Source of the DNA: Juglans regia
Taxonomy: Eukaryota; Streptophyta; Magnoliopsida; Fagales; Juglandaceae
Reading direction: 5' to 3'
DNA length: 64,000 bases
NCBI RefSeq assembly: GCF_001411555.2
Contig: NC_049912.1
Location: 19,948,341-20,012,340, forward strand
The notes under the pieces were generated by a model. It was not told where the DNA came from. It saw nothing but the letters and a program-made list of their open reading frames with translations, and did no database searches. The position numbers were made by a program, and so were the translations under genes. This document shows positions 59,161 through 64,000 of this stretch, in pieces (positions within the stretch are counted from its first letter, which is position 1; every line of letters begins with the position of its first letter).

Positions 59161-59734
59161 AGAATTTGTGGATTCGGTAACAAAGGGCCTACCAAGAGAT
59201 ATGATCTATAAGACATCAAATAGAATGAGGTTGAAGTCTATAAATTAAATTGCTTGCGATGGAAACCCAACCTTGGATTTGAAATACTGGTAAGGTTCAA
59301 TGTGTATCAACAAGTCGATAGAGTGATGATTGTCTAACACTAGATAATTGATTAAAAGTTTACAACCCAATTCCAAAGAGATGTATTCTAATGTTAATAG
59401 TTCCTAGAGTTTAAAGGATGAGTAAAACTCTTAATTAAGTTCATAGGCTAATTTTGTCGAGACGATATCGGATCACCTTAGATGAACTTACCTATGTGAC
59501 AGTGGAAGTGTGGCCGCTTCCTATGGAGAATTAGAAAATAATTGCATTAATTGTATCCGGATAGTCTAATAGGGTCATCAGTTCAAGATACATTCATTGA
59601 TTACCTTGACATAACTTTGATATAATCACACTAGGTGAAGGTTCAGATCCAAAATACACCTTCATTGAAGTATTTTATTTTCATCCATATGCACAAGAAT
59701 TTATTTATAATTATTATTCCAAATAGTGGGGGAA

Positions 59735-60385
59735 TGTTAGATTTATTAACATTATAAAATTATTTTGGATATTTTAAATAATAATGTAATATTTTATTTT
59801 TCTTCTATATTTAAATAAAATTGTGTGCATTGATGGAGAACATCAACTCATTGAAATATATGAAGAAGGAAATATTAGATGACAATTATTACGTGCTAGA
59901 TCAAAACTAGCCATTTTCTAGCCGATAGATGGCATTTGTTATATAACAAAAAAACTAGTTGTTATACGGCATTTGTTACATAACAAGAAAACTAGCCTTT
60001 AGAAGGCAATTGTTACATAATGAGAAAACTAGTCATAATTTTCTAACCATTGGAATGCATCATAAGTGGTTATAAAATAATTGATATGTTCAGATTTTTA
60101 GAATAGATAAGAAAAACCAGAGTTCTCCTTCTAAACGATATCTCTCCATCTTGTAATTCTACAAAAAATAGTGTTTTTGAGTAGTTCTATAAAAGTACTA
60201 TCGTAGAACAACGAGAAGAGAGAGAGCTTCATTGTATCTTGGGAACAGTTTTGTCAATGCTCTATAACACGTTGAAAGGGAAGAAAATATGTTCTAAAGA
60301 AATCGTCGTTACTATCGAGTCTTGGAGTCTAGATCTTTATTTTCTACATGCGTGATTCCATTATTTTTATTATAATTTTCTAACA
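59735..60385 (+). mobile_element. 3' LTR of Ty1/copia element
   Basis: TGTTAGA...CTAACA, 651 bp. It is preceded by the purine tract AGTGGGGGAA and followed by TCAAG. Many substitutions and small indels relative to the 5' LTR show an older insertion than the gypsy element. Confidence 0.9.
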
Positions 60386-60594
60386 TCAAGTTCTCTCCTC
60401 GTTGCCAAAGTTGGCTAATTGGGGTCGATCATCCTGAGCTTGGCCTCACTCATATTAACCCTGAAAACTATTAACCTTGATTCATGCATGCTAGCTAGGG
60501 AAAGCAGGATCAACTTTTGATTCATTCTTGGGAACAAAATGAGTAAGAAAAATATTGAAGCTAGTGCATATTCTAGCTAGCTGTAGATCTAATT

Positions 60595-61310
60595 ACGGGT
60601 GTAACCGGTTCAGTTTGGTCGGGTTTTGAACAAATTTTGAGACTGAACCGATATACACCGGTTTTACATTTTCAAGAACCGATACCGCACCGGTTAACAT
60701 CCTAAACCGGTACTTCCGATTTTACCAATTCGGTTCGGTTTTCCGATTTTTAATATATATTAAATCTCTAATCTCTAATCTCTTATACTTGTATATATAT
60801 ATTAATATATATAAATATTAGTAATACACTAATACTCTTAGTATATAGTAATACTACTGGTATAGTACTATTACTATATGTTAGTGATAATATAGTAATT
60901 AATATACTAATGTATATTAGTATTACTAATATATTTATCAAAATGAATATGTTGAGAATTTATTAAGCCATAAAATGTAATTAATATATATTTTATATTT
61001 AAAACATATGATCAAATAAATGTTTATGTTTAAGATTAAAATTTTATGTCATAAATTATAATATAACATTATTTCATATATAATTACAATTTATAAAAAT
61101 TATATATAATATAAAAAATATTATATATAATATGAAATTTTAATTAAAAATATATAAATATGCGAACTGGTCCGGTCCTAGAAAACATAAAATCGAGACC
61201 AGACCGGTTTTTAAAATGGAGGAACTGGTCCAGGACTGATCCGGTCCAAAACTAGACCAAACCAACCGATCTGGGTTGATTTTCCTGTTCTCCGGTTTAT
61301 TTTTATAGCC
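60595..61310. mobile_element. non-coding repeat with CGGTTCGG/CCGGTCC-rich ends, copy 2
   Basis: The left end is GGGTGTAACCGGTTCAGTTT and the right region has CCGGTCCAAAACTAGACC and CCGGTTTATTTTTATAGCCC. The ~350-bp interior is AT-rich. It is similar in layout to 27420-28068. Confidence 0.5.
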
Positions 61311-64000
61311 CTAGATCAAGTAAATATAATGGGAACGATATAATATTATTAGAGTTTTTTACTTACCCCAGATTATAATTAATTAATGTGATCATCTTCC
61401 AATTTGATCCGTAATTAATTATATCGATCTTTCATTACCTAGTTTGTCAATGCCTTAATTTGCACAACAGATCAGAAGAGAGGAAAAAATTATCCCTAGC
61501 CCACGATGATGGTTCGAGCTTCGATACGATATTCTTCGTGTTCATCCATATGATAAATAATAAATAAGCGAATAAAAGTAAATAAAGAGAGATATAGAGA
61601 TTTACGTGGTTCGGCATAATGCCTACGTCCGCGGGTTGTTTGGGGTGAAATCTACTATAATGAGTGCTTTTACAATTTCTCTTGACCTCACATATCTCAC
61701 AATATAATAGAGGAATTTAGGGAGGATCCTTAGGAGTTGTAGTGGAGTTTGGCGTAGGAAGCTTCTGTGGAGAGATCTTGTGTGTATAGAACTTGTCGAG
61801 AGTTCGTCCGTTTTGTGGGAGAATCTCCTCATATATATAGAGGTTTATTTCCTTGGAGTAATTGACTTGTGAAGCATTTTCCTTTTAGGAGTCTGAGTCA
61901 CTTTCCTTTTAGGAGTCTGTGTGTCTTTTCTTTTTGGAGTCTAAGTGGGTTTGTCCTATCTCTTATTGACTTTATCTCTCAACTTGATTTTCGGCCTTAT
62001 CTTGAGGCTAAATTATAGGCTGCTAATTTGACCCCTACAGATGCCCACGATTCTTAAGAATGACTCGTTGTACAAGAAGGCTTGAGAATCTTCAAATCAA
62101 TAATCTGCAGAATAAATTTTGAAATTGGTCACTAATTTGCTGTTTGGTCCCTAGTTTGCTGTTCGGTCCCAGGTTTTCTGTTTGTTTTGTGCTAAGCGGT
62201 TAGGAGCTCAGCTTGGAGAGATAGACGGGAGGTGTACCCGACCACATTAGGTGTGAGTGTGGAGCTCGACTTTGGCGGGAGATATACTCAACTGCATTAG
62301 GTATGAGCGTGAAGCTCTACTTGGACGGGAGATGTACTTAACCGCGGTAATGGCGAGCACGGGGCTCGGCTTTAAGTTTGTTTATTTGTGTAGATGTTTG
62401 CCTGAGAGATTGTTTATTGTCAATGAAGAGTACATATTTCCATGATTGGTTTTTTGCATGTATTTTTGTCATCATTTTTGCTTTTGTTAGTAGTAGTGGA
62501 TCTTTTTGCCCCTTGGTGTAAATTGTTGTTAGTGTTCTTGTTTTGTTGTTTGTTCGTAGTAACCGGCGTTTAAGTGGTCAGGGTGCTCGTCAACCCCTTG
62601 GATCCATCTTAAGCGATTGTTGAGCCTGTCGACTCGTTCTCAAAGGACACGAGTGTGAGGCGGTTGTAGAGCTTGGTGGCTCTTTTCCGAAGGTAACCCA
62701 CTAGCGGCGATTGTGACATGAGCATAAACACTCGGCGTTTGCTGGTGAAGATGCTATGCTTGTATTCTTATCCATGTGAGAGAGGTCGGGTAGCCCAAAG
62801 AGTTGCCAGCCTATTAGGCGCCTGGGAGGTAGGGTGGTCATTGACCTTTCCCGGATGTTGGCTGCACCTCGAGTTTTTGGAATCGACCTTGGTGGCTAAC
62901 TGTAGAGGTGGTGGGGTCTTCTGACCTCCACGCCCGTTGAGTGCGCCGTGAGTCTCTGCACTCGACACTGGTGGCTAACTATAGAGGTCATGGGGTCTTC
63001 TGACCTCCACGCCCGTTCAATGTGTCGTGTGTAATGCCCCGGTCCAAGGGGTCAGAGAGTTACTACCTTTCACTTAAAATTATATCTCACAATACATATG
63101 TAAACTCCAATTTCTCAATTACACATATATCTCATTGTTTTAAATCAACTACATCAATATCATTAAAGTAAGACACCACCAAGCCTCAAAATAAACGTCA
63201 AACTTTCAGAATATCAAATCGACAGAACAAAACAAAAGTACTAAATAAACTCTCCAATATTCAAAATACCCTCTTTGTACGTAATCTGCTATGCTCACAC
63301 AGTCTTACCCATACTTTCAATTCTTGATCCTTAGCTGAAACATTCAAAATATTTGAAAATATTGTGGAGATAAGGGGTGAGTTACAATAACTCAATAAGT
63401 AAAGAACATATGCTAGTATGTAAACATGAGTCTTTTTAGAGAGTTCAGTATGCGCGGAAACAAAACATTTCATTTTCAGAATGCATATCCCAAAAACATG
63501 TTATCAAAACATCAGAACAATATTTTAAACTGTTCATATTCAAAGACCCTTTGGCATAACATGATTGAACATCTTCATCGTATCATATCATTTCATATAA
63601 TATCGTATCGTATCATATCATATCACCATATCATATTATATTGTAACACTCAGCCTAATTAACCATTAGGATTAACCTTTAAACGTTCTAGATTAAACTT
63701 ATGATTTTAGGCTTTAAATATTTTTTTTATATTATTTTGTTTGATTATTTTATTTACTTACTTCAATGTTGACAGTGACCTTGGCACTTAGTATCATTAA
63801 GCAAAGGGTTAGAGAAGGAAGCCTATTAATGTTTCTAGTAAGGCCTTTAGGACCTTAGAACATTTATGGGTTAAGCCTTTGAAACCTTAGACCAAACCTC
63901 TTAGGAATTCAAGGCTTAGTAGATAGCATTGGCCCAAGTATCAGGAAGGCTTAAGGCCTTTAGGCCAAACTTGATATAGAATTGACCCATGACCCAATTA
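61311..64000. other. decayed retroelement-like intergenic sequence; no gene seen
   Basis: 61590-61640 contains GATTTACGTGGTTCGGCATA and CCTACGTCCGCGGG, phrases frequent in plant LTR sequences. 62210-62360 has imperfectly repeated ACGGGAGATGTACTTAACCG-like units. 62900-63030 repeats GGTGGCTAACT, GAGGT and GGGGTCTTCTGACCTCCACG. 63560-63640 is an irregular ATATC/ATCGT simple repeat. TGTAATGCCCC (63032) and TGTAACACTC (63643) resemble LTR starts. I cannot define any complete element. Confidence 0.4.
62935..63027. repeat. second unit of a ~112-bp direct repeat
   Basis: GTGGCTAACT, then TAGAGGT and GGGGTCTTCTGACCTCCACG then CCCGTT, occurs at about 62892-62938 and again at about 62970-63017, each followed by GTG(C/T)G(C/T)CGTG. 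It looks like a local duplication within LTR-like DNA. Confidence 0.6.

Overview
This window is plant nuclear DNA. Its genes are intron-rich with GT..AG junctions, the spacers are AT-rich, and it holds plant LTR retrotransposons, LINEs, a tRNA-derived SINE, CACTA and hAT DNA transposons and many MITEs. A Tourist-like MITE with a repeated GATGAGATGAGAT core occurs six times. From memory this resembles repeats of Fagales/Juglandaceae genomes (walnut, hickory), so I infer a woody eudicot of that kind; this is not proven from the window.

Three host genes look intact, all on the + strand. (1) An endosulfine/ARPP19-like small phosphoprotein gene (about 1262-5088, 5 exons) carries the FDSADW signature. 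(2) An AMSH3-type deubiquitinase gene (15619-25871, 14 exons, 514 aa by my splice model) has a complete JAMM zinc site. Its introns are packed with a SINE, a split LINE, MITEs, a TRIM-like element and tiny poly(A) retroposition footprints. (3) An R2R3-MYB gene of the flavonol-regulator type (31033-34795, 3 exons, 455 aa) follows. A decayed PPR40-like gene (8997-10740) lies between the first two.

From about 35.27 kb to 51.75 kb, starting 0.5 kb after the MYB stop codon, lies a nested mobile block. An outer CACTA-like element has TTCGAACG-type subterminal arrays and transposase remnants without the catalytic core. A second CACTA-like element (36230-45580) sits inside it. The inner one carries two captured host-gene pieces: the 3' part of MYB exon 3 plus its 3'UTR (36556-37370), and a reverse-oriented fragment of a soluble inorganic pyrophosphatase gene with an intron still present (38839-39795). 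A deleted chromodomain Ty3/gypsy element (41921-44851, perfect 5-bp target duplication) is inserted in the inner element. This gene-trapping transposon next to its apparent MYB donor is the most interesting object in the window.

The region 51.8-64 kb is intergenic repeat. It contains an old Ty1/copia element (53647-60385) with a hAT element and a Tourist MITE inserted in its pol region, each with a recognisable target duplication. It ends in LTR-like non-coding sequence. I found no rRNA, tRNA gene or CRISPR array.
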